This document shows positions 1 to 9,669 of a stretch of 64,000 nucleotides of DNA, in pieces; position 1 is the first letter of the stretch; each line of letters begins with the position of its first letter. The translations under genes were made by a program, and so were the position numbers. The DNA is from Herbiconiux ginsengi (lineage in GTDB: Bacteria > Actinomycetota > Actinomycetes > Actinomycetales > Microbacteriaceae), in contig NZ_FNPZ01000003.1 in the NCBI RefSeq assembly GCF_900107435.1, positions 186,001 through 250,000 of the forward strand. The letters are read 5' to 3'. The notes beneath the pieces are model-generated. The model was not told the DNA's origin, did no database searches, and saw nothing but the letters and a program-made list of their open reading frames with translations.

Positions 1-193
1 GCAGGAGTCCCATCTGGAGGGCATCGAGATGGAACTCCTGGGCGATCGTCGTGTTCGCCACGCTGAGCGTCGAGCGATCGAGGTAGTTCACCACCCCGCC
101 CAGGATGAGGAAGCCGACGAGGAACCAACGGATCCTGACGGTCTTCTTCTCGGCCTTGCTGAGGACGGGTGCCTCCGTGGTCGTCTGGCTCAT
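1..193 (-). CDS. MFS transporter (N-terminal part; runs off the window)
   Basis: Only the first 64 codons are inside the window. The protein has a short polar N-terminus (MSQTTTEAPVLSKAEKK), then a hydrophobic segment followed by the motif NYLDRSTLSVA. That motif at the end of the first membrane helix is typical of the anion:cation symporter branch of the major facilitator superfamily, which imports sugar acids such as galactonate, glucarate or hexuronates. The ATG is preceded by AAAGGAGTGAATGGC, a good ribosome binding site. It lies 47 bases downstream of the KDPG-type aldolase gene on the same strand, so the two probably form one operon for uptake and cleavage of a sugar acid. The substrate cannot be decided from the fragment. 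Confidence 0.85.
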   Translation of the reverse strand, partial: MSQTTTEAPVLSKAEKKTVRIRWFLVGFLILGGVVNYLDRSTLSVANTTIAQEFHLDALQMGLL

Positions 194-240
194 GCCATTC
201 ACTCCTTTGTGTGTGGTTCGTGGTGGGTCGGGATGTTCGG

Positions 241-888
241 TCAGGCTCGGGCGGCCGCGATGGCTGCGAGGAAGGCCTCGGCGGCGCGCGTGACCTTCGA
301 GTAGTCGCCGTCGGGTCGGGCGGCCTTCGTGACGGCGCTGCCGACGCCGACGGCCACGGCCCCGGCGGCGAACCAGGCGCCCACGTTCTCCGGCGTCGCT
401 CCGCCGGCAGGCAGGATCGGAGCCTGTGCGAGGGGGGCTCTGACCGTCTTGAGGTACTCGGGCCCGACGATCTCGGTGGGGAAGAGCTTCACGATGTCAG
501 CGCCCGCCGACAGGGTGTCGACGATCTCGGTGGGCGTGAACGCGCCGCTGATCGACACGGCCTGGTAGCGCGCCGCCGTGCGGATCATGCCCGGGTCGAG
601 ATTCGGGCTCACGAGGATGCGCGCTCCGGCTTGTACGCAGGCGAACGCGGCTTCGGCATCGAGCACCGTGCCCGCACCGATGGCGACACCCTGGTCGGCG
701 TATTCGGTGGAGAGCGTGCGGATGACGCCCAGCGCATCCGGCACCGAGAGGGTGATCTCGAGCGCGCGGAAGCCGCCCGCAATGGCGGCCCTCGCGACGT
801 GGAGGGCTTCGTCGGCGCTGTCGAGACGGATGATCAGGACGGCACCGGTGTCGTGGATCGTGCGCAGCACGTCGAATTTGCTTAACAT
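241..888 (-). CDS. eda: 2-dehydro-3-deoxy-phosphogluconate (KDPG) / 4-hydroxy-2-oxoglutarate aldolase
   Basis: Class I aldolase of 215 residues, the normal family length. It cleaves 2-keto-3-deoxy-6-phosphogluconate, or the galactonate epimer, to pyruvate and glyceraldehyde 3-phosphate. The general-base Glu44 (LEITL) and the Schiff-base Lys134 (DIVKLFPTE) are both visible, as is the phosphate-binding GGATPENV segment. A member acting on 2-keto-3-deoxy-6-phosphogalactonate would look the same, and the neighbouring sugar-acid permease makes that plausible. The ATG has no clear Shine-Dalgarno sequence, but a TATTGT -10 box on this strand (897-902) ends 8 bases upstream, suggesting a leaderless transcript. 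It is divergent from the DeoR-type regulator, which probably controls it. Confidence 0.9.
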   Translation of the reverse strand: MLSKFDVLRTIHDTGAVLIIRLDSADEALHVARAAIAGGFRALEITLSVPDALGVIRTLSTEYADQGVAIGAGTVLDAEAAFACVQAGARILVSPNLDPGMIRTAARYQAVSISGAFTPTEIVDTLSAGADIVKLFPTEIVGPEYLKTVRAPLAQAPILPAGGATPENVGAWFAAGAVAVGVGSAVTKAARPDGDYSKVTRAAEAFLAAIAAARA

Positions 889-896
889 TGAGGATC

Positions 897-962
897 ACAA
901 TAGCTCATGGATTCACAAACATTCACACATTCTCCCGAATTGGTCTCGCCGGGCGTTAGGCT
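897..962. promoter_or_regulatory. Divergent promoter region of eda and the deoR-type gene with a direct-repeat operator candidate
   Basis: The 81-base divergent intergenic region contains TATTGT on the minus strand (897-902, for the aldolase) and TAGGCT on the plus strand (957-962), ending 7 bases before the regulator GTG at 970. Between them lies a direct repeat ATTCACA at 911-917 and 921-927, with a third partial ATTC at 929-932. The period is 10 bases, so the copies face the same side of the helix. Direct repeats of this kind are common binding sites of DeoR-family repressors. Both -10 boxes are within reach of one bound repressor. The boxes are seen directly; the operator role is inferred. 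Confidence 0.55.
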
Positions 963-969
963 CTAGCTC

Positions 970-1767
970 GTGAGTACCGCCCCGCCTCTCATCCCCGAGC
1001 AGCGCCACCAGGAGATCCTGCGGTTGCTCCGGAGCGCGGGCGTGCTGAGCATCCGGCACATCGTCGACCTCCTCGGTGTCTCGCACATGACCGTGCGACG
1101 CGACATCGCCGCGCTCGAGGAGGGCGGTCAGGTGGTCTCCGTTCAAGGCGGCGTGCGGCTCAGCGAATGGAAGGGCTCCGAGCCACCACGGGAGCGCGCC
1201 TCCCGGGCCGGGCTGGAACTCCCTCGCAAACGGGCGATCGCCGAACTCGCCGCCACACTCGTGCAGGATGACATGGTCGTCTTCCTGGATGCCGGCACCA
1301 CCTGCGAGGCGGTCGTGCCCTTTCTGGCCACCCGCCGCGGCCTCACCGTGGTGACCAACGACTTCTTCGTGGTCACCACTCTGCTCGACTACCCCAGCAT
1401 CGAGACGATCCACACGGGAGGCGTCGTCGACGTCTCGAGCGGATCGTCGAGCGGCAGCCTCGCTGCGGCCACGCTCGGATCCATCAGCCTCGACCTCGCC
1501 TTCCTGAGCACCGGCACGTGGGATCTGGCGCACGGCGTCACCACTCCGGCCACCGACAAGGTGGTGCTGAAGAAGGCGGCCATGGCGGCGGCGTCGTCGT
1601 GTGTGCTCCTCGCGGACAGCACGAAGTTCGGCACCTTCGAACGGTTCAAGGTGGCGCCTCTCGACGCCCTCGACAGCGTCGTCACCGATGCAGACCTGCG
1701 CCTCGATGCGCGCGCGTCGCTCAACGATCTCGGGCTCGAGCTCCGCCTCGCCCAACCTGCCCAGTGA
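970..1767 (+). CDS. DeoR/GlpR-family transcriptional regulator
   Basis: Protein of 265 residues with an N-terminal winged helix of the DeoR type (roughly residues 9-60; RHIVDLLGVSHMTVRRDIAAL is split around the recognition helix SHMTVRRD) and a C-terminal sugar-phosphate sensor domain related to ribose-5-phosphate isomerase (DAGTT, VTNDF and ADSTKFG elements). Such proteins repress sugar catabolic genes and release DNA on binding a phosphorylated intermediate. It starts at GTG with no ribosome binding site and a TAGGCT box 7 bases upstream. Divergent orientation to the aldolase/permease pair suggests it is their local repressor, with a sugar-acid phosphate as inducer. Confidence 0.88.
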   Translation: MSTAPPLIPEQRHQEILRLLRSAGVLSIRHIVDLLGVSHMTVRRDIAALEEGGQVVSVQGGVRLSEWKGSEPPRERASRAGLELPRKRAIAELAATLVQDDMVVFLDAGTTCEAVVPFLATRRGLTVVTNDFFVVTTLLDYPSIETIHTGGVVDVSSGSSSGSLAAATLGSISLDLAFLSTGTWDLAHGVTTPATDKVVLKKAAMAAASSCVLLADSTKFGTFERFKVAPLDALDSVVTDADLRLDARASLNDLGLELRLAQPAQ

Positions 1768-1824
1768 GTCGGCGGCCGGCGTAAAGCGGCTCGAGCTGCG
1801 TTGCTGCTCGGATCGTCTGCCGGA

Positions 1825-3297
1825 CTACGACTCCGCCGGCGCGTGGCGCTCGAGGAACTCGAAGACCTCCGTGGTGTCGACGCCGGTGAATCCGGTCGTG
1901 GGCATCGCGGCGAGCAGGGATGAGTTCAGGCGCGCCGACGGATGCGACTGGCCGGCCCAGGCGGCGGTGAGCGCTGCGGGCGGTCGCCGGCAGCAGGACT
2001 CGTCGGGGCAGGTGGAGGTGAAGCGGTTCGCGGTGTCGCGACCGCGGAACCACTTCGCGTGGGCGAAGGCCGTTCCCACCGACACCGAGAACTGGCCGGT
2101 CGCACCCGGCTGGATGCGCGAGGTGCACCAGTAGGTGCCCGTCGGCTTGTCGGTGTACTGGTGGTACGGGCTGAAACGGTCCTCCACGTCGAACACGCGA
2201 CGGGCGCTCCAGAAACGGCACACCGTCTGCCCCTCGACCGAGCCCAACGCATCCGTCGGGAAGGCGACGTTGTCGTTCTCGTACGCCTTCGACAGGGTGC
2301 CGTTCTCGTGCACCTTCAGGAAGTGCACGGGGATGTCGAGGTGGTGCGTGGCCAGGTTCGTGAAGCGGTGCGCTGCCGTCTCGTAGCTCACGCCGAAGGC
2401 GTCGCGTAGGTCTTCTACCGAGAGCTCCCGTGCCTCCTTCGCCTGCAACAGGATGTCGACCGCACCCTTCTCGGGCACGAGCAGGGCTGCCGCGAGGTAG
2501 TTGGTCTCGACGCGCTGCTCGAGGAACTCGGCGTAGTCGGCCGGCTCGCCGTGCTTCAGCACGTGCGACGACAGGGCCTGCAGCACCACGGAGCGCGGAT
2601 CGGCGTCGGCTGACTGGCCGAGCGGCACGTAGATGCGGCCGTTGCGCAGATCGGTCACCGACCGGGTGGAGCCGGGGAGGTCGCCCACGTAGTGCAGGGT
2701 GAAGCCGAGGTGGGATGCCAGGTCGGAGACCAGGCGCTGCGACAACGGCCCACCCGCGTGCCCGACCGCCGCGTGGAGCGACGCCGCCGTCTGCTCGAGT
2801 TCGGCGAAGTAGTTGTGGCGCTGGCGCATCGCTTTGCGCAGCGACGTGTTCGCCCGCCGCGCCTCCTCGGGCGTGGCCGCGCGCTCGTTGTGCACCCGCT
2901 CCAGCTCGCGGTGCAGGCCCAGGATCGTCTCGATCGCATCGTCGCTGAGCGATTTGCGCACCGGCAGCGCCGGCAGGTTCAGCGATGCGAACAACGGACC
3001 GCGCTGCGCCCGCTCCAGCGCGATCTCCAGCGCCGCCCGCCGCGATGGCGGCTCCGCCGAGAGCAGCTGGTCGACGCTGATGTCGAAGATCCGCGCGAAG
3101 CGCTGCAGTTCACCGAGCTTCAGCTCGCGCTTGCCGTTCTCGATCACCGAGACCTGTGAGGGGGCGCGGCCGATAGCGGCGCCGAGATCGTCGAGCGTGA
3201 GTCCGCGATCGGAGCGGAGTTGGCGGATGCGGCGGCCGATGGTGAGCGAATCGAGCATGTCATCATCATCGACGCGCTCGGGGAGCTGTGGGGACAT
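1825..3297 (-). CDS. RamB/PrpR-type (ScfR family) regulator of acetate or propionate metabolism
   Basis: Protein of 490 residues. An XRE-type helix-turn-helix occupies about residues 20-78 (IGRRIRQLRSDRGLTLDDLG, then SQVSVIENGKRELK). The middle contains an IrrE-like segment (EQRVETNYLAAALLVPE), and the C-terminal domain is the acyl-CoA-sensing region of this family. Cys430, Cys435 and Cys436 (CPDESCC) match the cysteine-rich position reported to hold an iron-sulfur cluster in mycobacterial PrpR; the match is from memory of the family. Its position near aceA and aceB parallels the actinobacterial regulators RamB and PrpR, which control isocitrate lyase or the methylcitrate cycle. An inverted repeat upstream of this gene recurs before aceA. 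Met14 is an alternative start; no Shine-Dalgarno sequence separates the two. Confidence 0.85.
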   Translation of the reverse strand: MSPQLPERVDDDDMLDSLTIGRRIRQLRSDRGLTLDDLGAAIGRAPSQVSVIENGKRELKLGELQRFARIFDISVDQLLSAEPPSRRAALEIALERAQRGPLFASLNLPALPVRKSLSDDAIETILGLHRELERVHNERAATPEEARRANTSLRKAMRQRHNYFAELEQTAASLHAAVGHAGGPLSQRLVSDLASHLGFTLHYVGDLPGSTRSVTDLRNGRIYVPLGQSADADPRSVVLQALSSHVLKHGEPADYAEFLEQRVETNYLAAALLVPEKGAVDILLQAKEARELSVEDLRDAFGVSYETAAHRFTNLATHHLDIPVHFLKVHENGTLSKAYENDNVAFPTDALGSVEGQTVCRFWSARRVFDVEDRFSPYHQYTDKPTGTYWCTSRIQPGATGQFSVSVGTAFAHAKWFRGRDTANRFTSTCPDESCCRRPPAALTAAWAGQSHPSARLNSSLLAAMPTTGFTGVDTTEVFEFLERHAPAES

Positions 3298-3319
3298 GGA
3301 GACAGCTTCTCACCCCCAG

Positions 3320-3340
3320 TTCTTCAGAAAAACAGAAGAA
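3320..3340. promoter_or_regulatory. Inverted repeat TTCTTC-N9-GAAGAA, operator candidate upstream of the RamB/PrpR-type gene
   Basis: A perfect 6-bp inverted repeat with a 9-bp spacer, centred about 33 bases upstream of the regulator start codon. The spacer AGAAAAACA is unusually A-rich for this genome. The same architecture, with the same spacer length and similar spacer bases, lies upstream of aceA at 4715-4735; both are preceded by ACCCCCA. This is best explained as the binding site of the regulator, giving autoregulation here. Confidence 0.6.
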
Positions 3341-3436
3341 GCTGTGAATTTTCGCCGCGATCTGGTGTGAAGGGGGAGGAATGCCGCTGAAAAGCCGAAT
3401 TCAGGTGGCAATTCGGGCGACCCACAGGGTGGGCGA

Positions 3437-4612
3437 TCACGCGCGGCGGCGGCGAGCCCGTGCGAGTGTGGCGAGCAGCGCGCCCAGCAGCAGTGCTCCC
3501 GCGGCGCCCGTCACGAGCGGCGTGACATCCGAACCGGTGTCGGCAAGCGTGGGCGAGCCGGGCTCGACCGCGGCCGGCATCGATATGGCGGGGGCCGCGT
3601 AGTCATAGGCCGAGGCGAGCGTCGCGGTCGCGCCATCCGGGTTCGTCACCGTGATGCTCGCTACGCCGGCGGTGCCGGCGGGAACGATCGCGGTGAGCGA
3701 GTCGCCGCTCGGGTCGATCACGACGCCGGTGGCGGCGTTGCTGCCGAAGCTCACCGTCGTGCCCTCGACGAAGCCGCTGCCGGTGATCGTGGCGGTCTCA
3801 CCGCCGACAGTGCTGCCGCTGGCGGGCGAGACCCCGGCGATCGACAGTGCCGCAGCGGGCTCCCGGCAACCGGTCTCGGCGAGCGTCAAGCTGGCGATGT
3901 TCTGGCGGTCGAACACCTGGCTGCCGTAGGTTCCATCGATGAGCACCGCGGCAGAGAGCGCGACGGAGATCGCCTGGCCGTCCACCTCCTTCACCTGACC
4001 GATCACGACGGTCGCCGCGAGAGTACTCAGATCCACCGTGGCGTCCCCGTCGGTGGGATCGGGCGTGGGAACGTCGGAGGGGAGTTGCACGGAGCGCGTA
4101 GCGGTGGGCGCCCCATCGGAGAGCGTGACGGGGCTGCCGAGCACGGTCAGATCGTCGGTCTCGGCGAACAACTCGGGAGCTCCGTCAACCGGGCAGGACA
4201 CGGCGGCGCTCGCGATCTCGACGCTCACCATGGTGACGCCGAAGAGGGAGAAGGTCGAGTCGCCGATGATCGCGGAGGCGTCGGAGCCGCTCTCGTCGCT
4301 GTTCACGGCGGTGTCGACCGTGCCGATCACGATCTCGGCGAAGTCGGGGTTCTGACCCGAGGTGAGCAGCGTCTGGTCGACGAACGTCGCAGAGTTCGAC
4401 CCGGGCTCCTTCTGGGCCAACTCGCCGATGATGTCATCCGTCACGAGCTGGAACGGCCCGAGGGCGATCTGGGCGGAGGCCACACCGCCGATCGAGGCCG
4501 CGTCTCCCGGCTCGGCCGCGTGCGCCGGCGCGGCGACCAGCAGCGCGCCGCCCCCGAGCAGCGCGAATGCGGCGATCGACGCCGCTGATCGTGTTCCGGT
4601 GCGTGCGCGCAT
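3437..4612 (-). CDS. Secreted surface protein with IPT/TIG domain and LAXTG-type sorting signal
   Basis: Protein of 391 residues. It has a signal peptide (Arg-rich start, hydrophobic core, AHA-A cleavage site near residue 32). A beta-rich domain of about 220 residues follows. Then comes an IPT/TIG immunoglobulin-like domain (about residues 255-345; SPASGSTVGGETATITGSGF is its start). The C-terminus reads LADTG, a hydrophobic helix and a basic tail RARRRRA. LAXTG is the motif recognised by class E sortases of high-GC Gram-positive bacteria, so the protein is probably attached to peptidoglycan. It sits between the regulator and aceA on the minus strand but has no evident link to the glyoxylate shunt. 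Adhesive or structural function is inferred. Confidence 0.75.
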   Translation of the reverse strand: MRARTGTRSAASIAAFALLGGGALLVAAPAHAAEPGDAASIGGVASAQIALGPFQLVTDDIIGELAQKEPGSNSATFVDQTLLTSGQNPDFAEIVIGTVDTAVNSDESGSDASAIIGDSTFSLFGVTMVSVEIASAAVSCPVDGAPELFAETDDLTVLGSPVTLSDGAPTATRSVQLPSDVPTPDPTDGDATVDLSTLAATVVIGQVKEVDGQAISVALSAAVLIDGTYGSQVFDRQNIASLTLAETGCREPAAALSIAGVSPASGSTVGGETATITGSGFVEGTTVSFGSNAATGVVIDPSGDSLTAIVPAGTAGVASITVTNPDGATATLASAYDYAAPAISMPAAVEPGSPTLADTGSDVTPLVTGAAGALLLGALLATLARARRRRA

Positions 4613-4714
4613 GGACTACCCCCGTAGATCCGCGTAGCGCCGACGTCTGTCGTTGCTCCCGCCCGCTCACCGTACAGGGGTGCGCAGGGGTCCTCTCACC
4701 ACACCGACCCCCAC

Positions 4715-4735
4715 TTCTTCGAGAAAGCAGAAGAA
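4715..4735. promoter_or_regulatory. Inverted repeat TTCTTC-N9-GAAGAA, operator candidate upstream of aceA
   Basis: The same perfect inverted repeat as at 3320-3340, again with a 9-bp spacer (GAGAAAGCA) and again preceded by ACCCCCA. Its 3' end is about 111 bases upstream of the aceA ATG. Two such matches next to a RamB/PrpR-type gene and its expected target make a regulator binding site likely. It could serve aceA, the divergent surface-protein gene starting at 4612, or both. Confidence 0.6.
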
Positions 4736-4846
4736 CGCGCCTAATTCTGGCGACGAATCCCGAACGGAAAGGTTGTGGAGGCCGCAGAGTCGAACCCAAG
4801 CAGCTTTTCCCGCTGCGACCGCAGTCGAAGACATTGGAGTCGAGAG

Positions 4847-6148
4847 ATGACCACCCGCCCCGGAGACCAGATCCAGACCGCCGCCGAGCTCGAGACGTCG
4901 TGGAAGACCGACGCCCGCTGGAACGGCATTCAGCGCGACTACAGCGCCGAAGACGTCGTGGCCCTGCGCGGACGAGTGGCCGAAGACAACACCCTCGCCG
5001 CCCGCGGGGCCGAGAACCTGTGGAACCTCATCCACCAAGAAGACAGCTGGGTCGCCGCCCTCGGCGCGCTCACCGGCAACCAGGCCGTTCAGCAGGTGCG
5101 CGCCGGCCTCAAGGCCATCTACCTCTCGGGCTGGCAGGTCGCCGCCGACGCCAACCTGAGCGGACAGACCTACCCCGACCAGAGCCTCTACCCGGCCAAC
5201 TCCGTGCCGGCCGTCGTACGCCGCATCAACAACGCGCTGTTGCGCGCCGACCAGATCGAGTTCGCCGAGACGGGCGACGCCGAGAGCGACATCGACTGGC
5301 TCGCCCCCATCGTCGCGGATGCAGAGGCCGGCTTCGGCGGACCCCTCAACGCCTACGAGCTCATGAAGTCGATGATCCAGGCCGGCGCCGCGGGCGTGCA
5401 CTGGGAAGACCAGCTGGCCAGCGAGAAGAAGTGCGGGCACATGGGAGGCAAGGTGCTCATCCCGACGTCGCAGCACATCCGCACGCTCAACGCCGCCCGC
5501 CTCGCCGCCGACGTCGCCGGGGTGCCCACCGTCATCATCGCCCGCACCGATTCGCTCGCCGCCAACCTCATCACGAGTGACGTCGACGAGCGCGACCGTC
5601 CCTTCCTCGACGGAACCCGCACCCCCGAGGGCTTCTACGGCACGACGCCCGGCATCGAGACGGTGCTGGCCCGCGGACTCGCCTACGCGCCGTACGCCGA
5701 CCTGCTCTGGGTCGAGTCGTCCGAGCCCGACATCGAGTTGGCCCGCCGCTTCGCGGAGGTCATCCACGAACAGTTCCCCGGCAAGCTCCTCGCCTACAAC
5801 TGCTCGCCCTCCTTCAACTGGAAGTCGAAGCTCGACGACGAGCAGATCGCGAGCTTCCAGCGCGAGCTCGCGGCGATGGGCTACGCGTTCCAGTTCATCA
5901 CCCTCGCGGGCTTCCACGCCCTCAACCACTCCATGTACACGCTCGCCCGCGGCTATGGCGAGCGGCACATGAGCGCCTACGTCGAGCTGCAGGAGGCCGA
6001 ATTCGCCTCCGAGGCCGACGGCTACACGGCGACGCGCCACCAGCGCGAAGTCGGCACCGGCTATTTCGATCGAATCGCCACGGCCCTGAACCCCGACAGC
6101 GCAACGCTCGCGCTCGTGGGGTCGACCGAATCCGAGCAGTTCCACTAA
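4847..6148 (+). CDS. aceA: Isocitrate lyase
   Basis: Cytosolic enzyme of 433 residues that splits isocitrate into glyoxylate and succinate, the first step of the glyoxylate shunt used during growth on acetate or fatty acids. The signature KKCGHMGGK contains catalytic Cys196; the metal-site and substrate residues ([13 protein letters not shown]) are present and the length matches the short bacterial type. The ATG follows a purine-rich GGAGTCGAGAG; an upstream in-frame start at 4775 would add residues unlike the family. Malate synthase follows 22 bases downstream, so the two form an operon. Expression probably depends on the RamB/PrpR-type regulator through the repeat at 4715-4735. Confidence 0.97.
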   Translation: MTTRPGDQIQTAAELETSWKTDARWNGIQRDYSAEDVVALRGRVAEDNTLAARGAENLWNLIHQEDSWVAALGALTGNQAVQQVRAGLKAIYLSGWQVAADANLSGQTYPDQSLYPANSVPAVVRRINNALLRADQIEFAETGDAESDIDWLAPIVADAEAGFGGPLNAYELMKSMIQAGAAGVHWEDQLASEKKCGHMGGKVLIPTSQHIRTLNAARLAADVAGVPTVIIARTDSLAANLITSDVDERDRPFLDGTRTPEGFYGTTPGIETVLARGLAYAPYADLLWVESSEPDIELARRFAEVIHEQFPGKLLAYNCSPSFNWKSKLDDEQIASFQRELAAMGYAFQFITLAGFHALNHSMYTLARGYGERHMSAYVELQEAEFASEADGYTATRHQREVGTGYFDRIATALNPDSATLALVGSTESEQFH

Positions 6149-6170
6149 ATCGACCGAAAGGGACATCCTC

Positions 6171-7805
<1,635 letters not shown>

Positions 7806-7818
7806 CCCGGGCGTTCAG

Positions 7819-7879
7819 AAACGCAAACGTGGCGGTGACCGCGCCCTATACAGGGCGGGTTGCCGCCACGTTTGCGTTT
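7819..7879. terminator. Long hairpin after aceB (17-bp perfect stem)
   Basis: Arms 7819-7835 (AAACGCAAACGTGGCGG) and 7863-7879 are perfectly complementary. The loop contains a second 6-bp hairpin (CGCCCT at 7842-7847 with AGGGCG at 7852-7857). It begins 13 bases after the aceB stop codon and is followed by a short T-run. It most likely ends aceAB transcription, though such nested palindromes can also be extragenic repeats. Confidence 0.65.
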
Positions 7880-7942
7880 TCGAACAGGCCCGGCCGGGGT
7901 GCTTCCAACGGCAACGAACGCGACGGGCCGCTCCGAGACGAC

Positions 7943-7975
7943 CCGTGGACGCCGCGCGAAGCACGGCGCCCACGG
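7943..7975. repeat. 33-nt dispersed hairpin repeat, copy 1
   Basis: Stem CCGTGG/CCACGG, one A-C mismatch, inner stem CGCCG/CGGCG and a 9-base loop. The central 24 bases (7947-7970) are identical to 63121-63144. The outer stem differs between the copies by a compensating change (CCGTGG/CCACGG here, CCGAGG/CCTCGG there), so base pairing is kept. GACGACCC at 7937-7944 also matches the border of the GC-rich repeat found at 63036. Confidence 0.7.
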
Positions 7976-7987
7976 CAGCAAATCAGC

Positions 7988-7993
7988 CATAAT
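7988..7993 (+). promoter_or_regulatory. -10 box for the first antiporter gene, probably leaderless
   Basis: CATAAT ends 8 bases before the ATG at 8002. No Shine-Dalgarno sequence lies between, so transcription probably begins at or next to the start codon. Confidence 0.5.
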
Positions 7994-8001
7994 TGCGTTC
8001 T

Positions 8002-9585
8002 ATGGACGGCGAAACCGTGGGGACGATCGTGTGGGTCGTGTCGTTCGTCGTGGTGACCGTCGCGGTCACCGGGCTCTCCCGCCGCGTGGGGTGGTCGGCG
8101 CCCGTCGTGCTGGTGCTCGTGGGCGCCGTGGTGTCGTTCATCCCGGGCGTGCCGAACATCGAGGTCGAGCCCGACCTCATCCTCTACGGCCTGCTGCCGC
8201 CGCTGCTGTTCGCGGCGGCCATCCGCACCTCCTTCGCCGACGTGCGGGCCCGGCGCGACAGCATCCTGCTGCTCTCGGTGGGTCTCGTCACCTTCACGGT
8301 GGTGACCGTCGGACTCACCGCCTGGCTCGTCATCCCCGCCATCACCCTCGCCGCCGCCTTCGCGTTCGGCGCCGTCGTCGCCCCGACGGATGCGGTGGCC
8401 GTGACCGCCGTCGCCGGCCGCCTCAACCTTCCCCGCCGGCTCGTGACGGTGCTCGAAGGCGAGAGCCTGCTCAACGACGCCACCGCGCTGGTGGCGTTGA
8501 ACGCCGCCGTCGCCGCGATCGTGGCCACCTTGAACCCGGGCACGGTGGTGCTCGAGTTCGGCCTCGCCGTGATCGGCGGGGTGGGCGTCGGGCTCGCCAT
8601 CGGCTTCGTGATGGCGTTCATCCGCAAGCAGCTGAAGTCGCCCGTGCTCGACACCAGTCTGTCGCTGATCACGCCCTACATCGCCTTCATCCCCGCCCAG
8701 TTCATCCACGGGTCGGGCGTGCTGGCCGTCGTGGTGGCCGGCCTCTACCTCGGCTACCGGGCGCCGGTCATCCAGACCGCCGAAGCGCGCATCGCCGAGT
8801 CGCTCAACTGGCGCACCATCCAGTTCCTGCTCGAGAACGCGGTGTTCCTGTTCATCGGGCTGAGCCTGTTCTCGATCTTCCAGGCGGCAGTGGTCTCCGG
8901 GCCCGGTTTCTGGGAGACGGTGCTCATCTCGGTGATCCTGCTCCTCGTGCTCTTCCTCTCGCGGCTGGTGTGGATGGTGTTCACCACCACGCTCTACCGT
9001 TATGGCCCTCGGCGTCTGCGCTCGAGGGGCTGGAGTTGGCGCAACGGGATCGCGGTGTCGTTCGCGGGCATCCGGGGCGTCGTGACGCTCGCCGCGGTGT
9101 TCCTCTTGCCGGAGGAGACGCCCGGGCGGGCGTTCCTGCAGTTCCTGGCCTTCGTGGTGGTGGTGGGCACGCTTGTCGAAGGGCTGACCCTCCCTCTCAT
9201 CATCCGCGCGCTACGGCTCCCGCCCCCCGACTACTCACAGGAGCAGACCGAGGCGCACATGCTGATGGCCGAAGCCCAGGGCGTGGGACTCGCCCGGCTG
9301 GAAGAGGAGGTGAGCGACACCGACGAGGAGCGGGTGCTGCAGCGCCTGCGCCTGAATGCCACCTTCCTCACCGACGCCCTCGAGAACCCGGCGGCAGAAG
9401 GCGTCGAGCCACCTGCCAAGGCCTACAACCGGCTGCGGAGGATCATGATCGCGGCCGAGCGGCAGGCCGTGCTCGATGCCCGCTCGGAGGGCCGCTACCA
9501 GGAGCGGGCGATCAAGTCGGTGCTCGCCAAGATCGACGTCGAGGAGACCGAGCTCAACATCGGCCGGCCGAAGAAGAGCGACTGA
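8002..9585 (+). CDS. CPA1-family sodium/proton (cation/proton) antiporter
   Basis: Polytopic membrane protein of 527 residues. About 12 hydrophobic segments fill residues 5-395, followed by a cytoplasmic tail of about 130 residues rich in charged helices. The ion-binding region carries the CPA1 pattern PTDAVAV, and GESLLNDATALV contains the paired Asn-Asp of this family. It exchanges H+ for Na+ or K+ in pH and salt homeostasis. The ATG lacks a ribosome binding site but has a CATAAT box 8 bases upstream; a TTG at 7993 would add three residues. A second, distinct CPA1 antiporter lies at 36745-38430. Confidence 0.92.
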   Translation: MDGETVGTIVWVVSFVVVTVAVTGLSRRVGWSAPVVLVLVGAVVSFIPGVPNIEVEPDLILYGLLPPLLFAAAIRTSFADVRARRDSILLLSVGLVTFTVVTVGLTAWLVIPAITLAAAFAFGAVVAPTDAVAVTAVAGRLNLPRRLVTVLEGESLLNDATALVALNAAVAAIVATLNPGTVVLEFGLAVIGGVGVGLAIGFVMAFIRKQLKSPVLDTSLSLITPYIAFIPAQFIHGSGVLAVVVAGLYLGYRAPVIQTAEARIAESLNWRTIQFLLENAVFLFIGLSLFSIFQAAVVSGPGFWETVLISVILLLVLFLSRLVWMVFTTTLYRYGPRRLRSRGWSWRNGIAVSFAGIRGVVTLAAVFLLPEETPGRAFLQFLAFVVVVGTLVEGLTLPLIIRALRLPPPDYSQEQTEAHMLMAEAQGVGLARLEEEVSDTDEERVLQRLRLNATFLTDALENPAAEGVEPPAKAYNRLRRIMIAAERQAVLDARSEGRYQERAIKSVLAKIDVEETELNIGRPKKSD

Positions 9586-9588
9586 GCG

Positions 9589-9660
9589 CGGACTTCTCCC
9601 GACGTCGCAGCGACCGGGCTCGCCTGCGCGCGGAGCCGCCGTCTCGTTCGGAGAAGTGCG
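9589..9660. terminator. Imperfect inverted repeat between convergent genes
   Basis: CGGACTTCTCC at 9589-9599 pairs with GGAGAAGTGCG at 9650-9660 with one mismatch. It fills the gap between the antiporter and the convergent SDR gene and probably serves as a two-way terminator. There is no long T-run, so the call is moderate. Confidence 0.45.
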
Positions 9661-9669
9661 GGCCGAACG

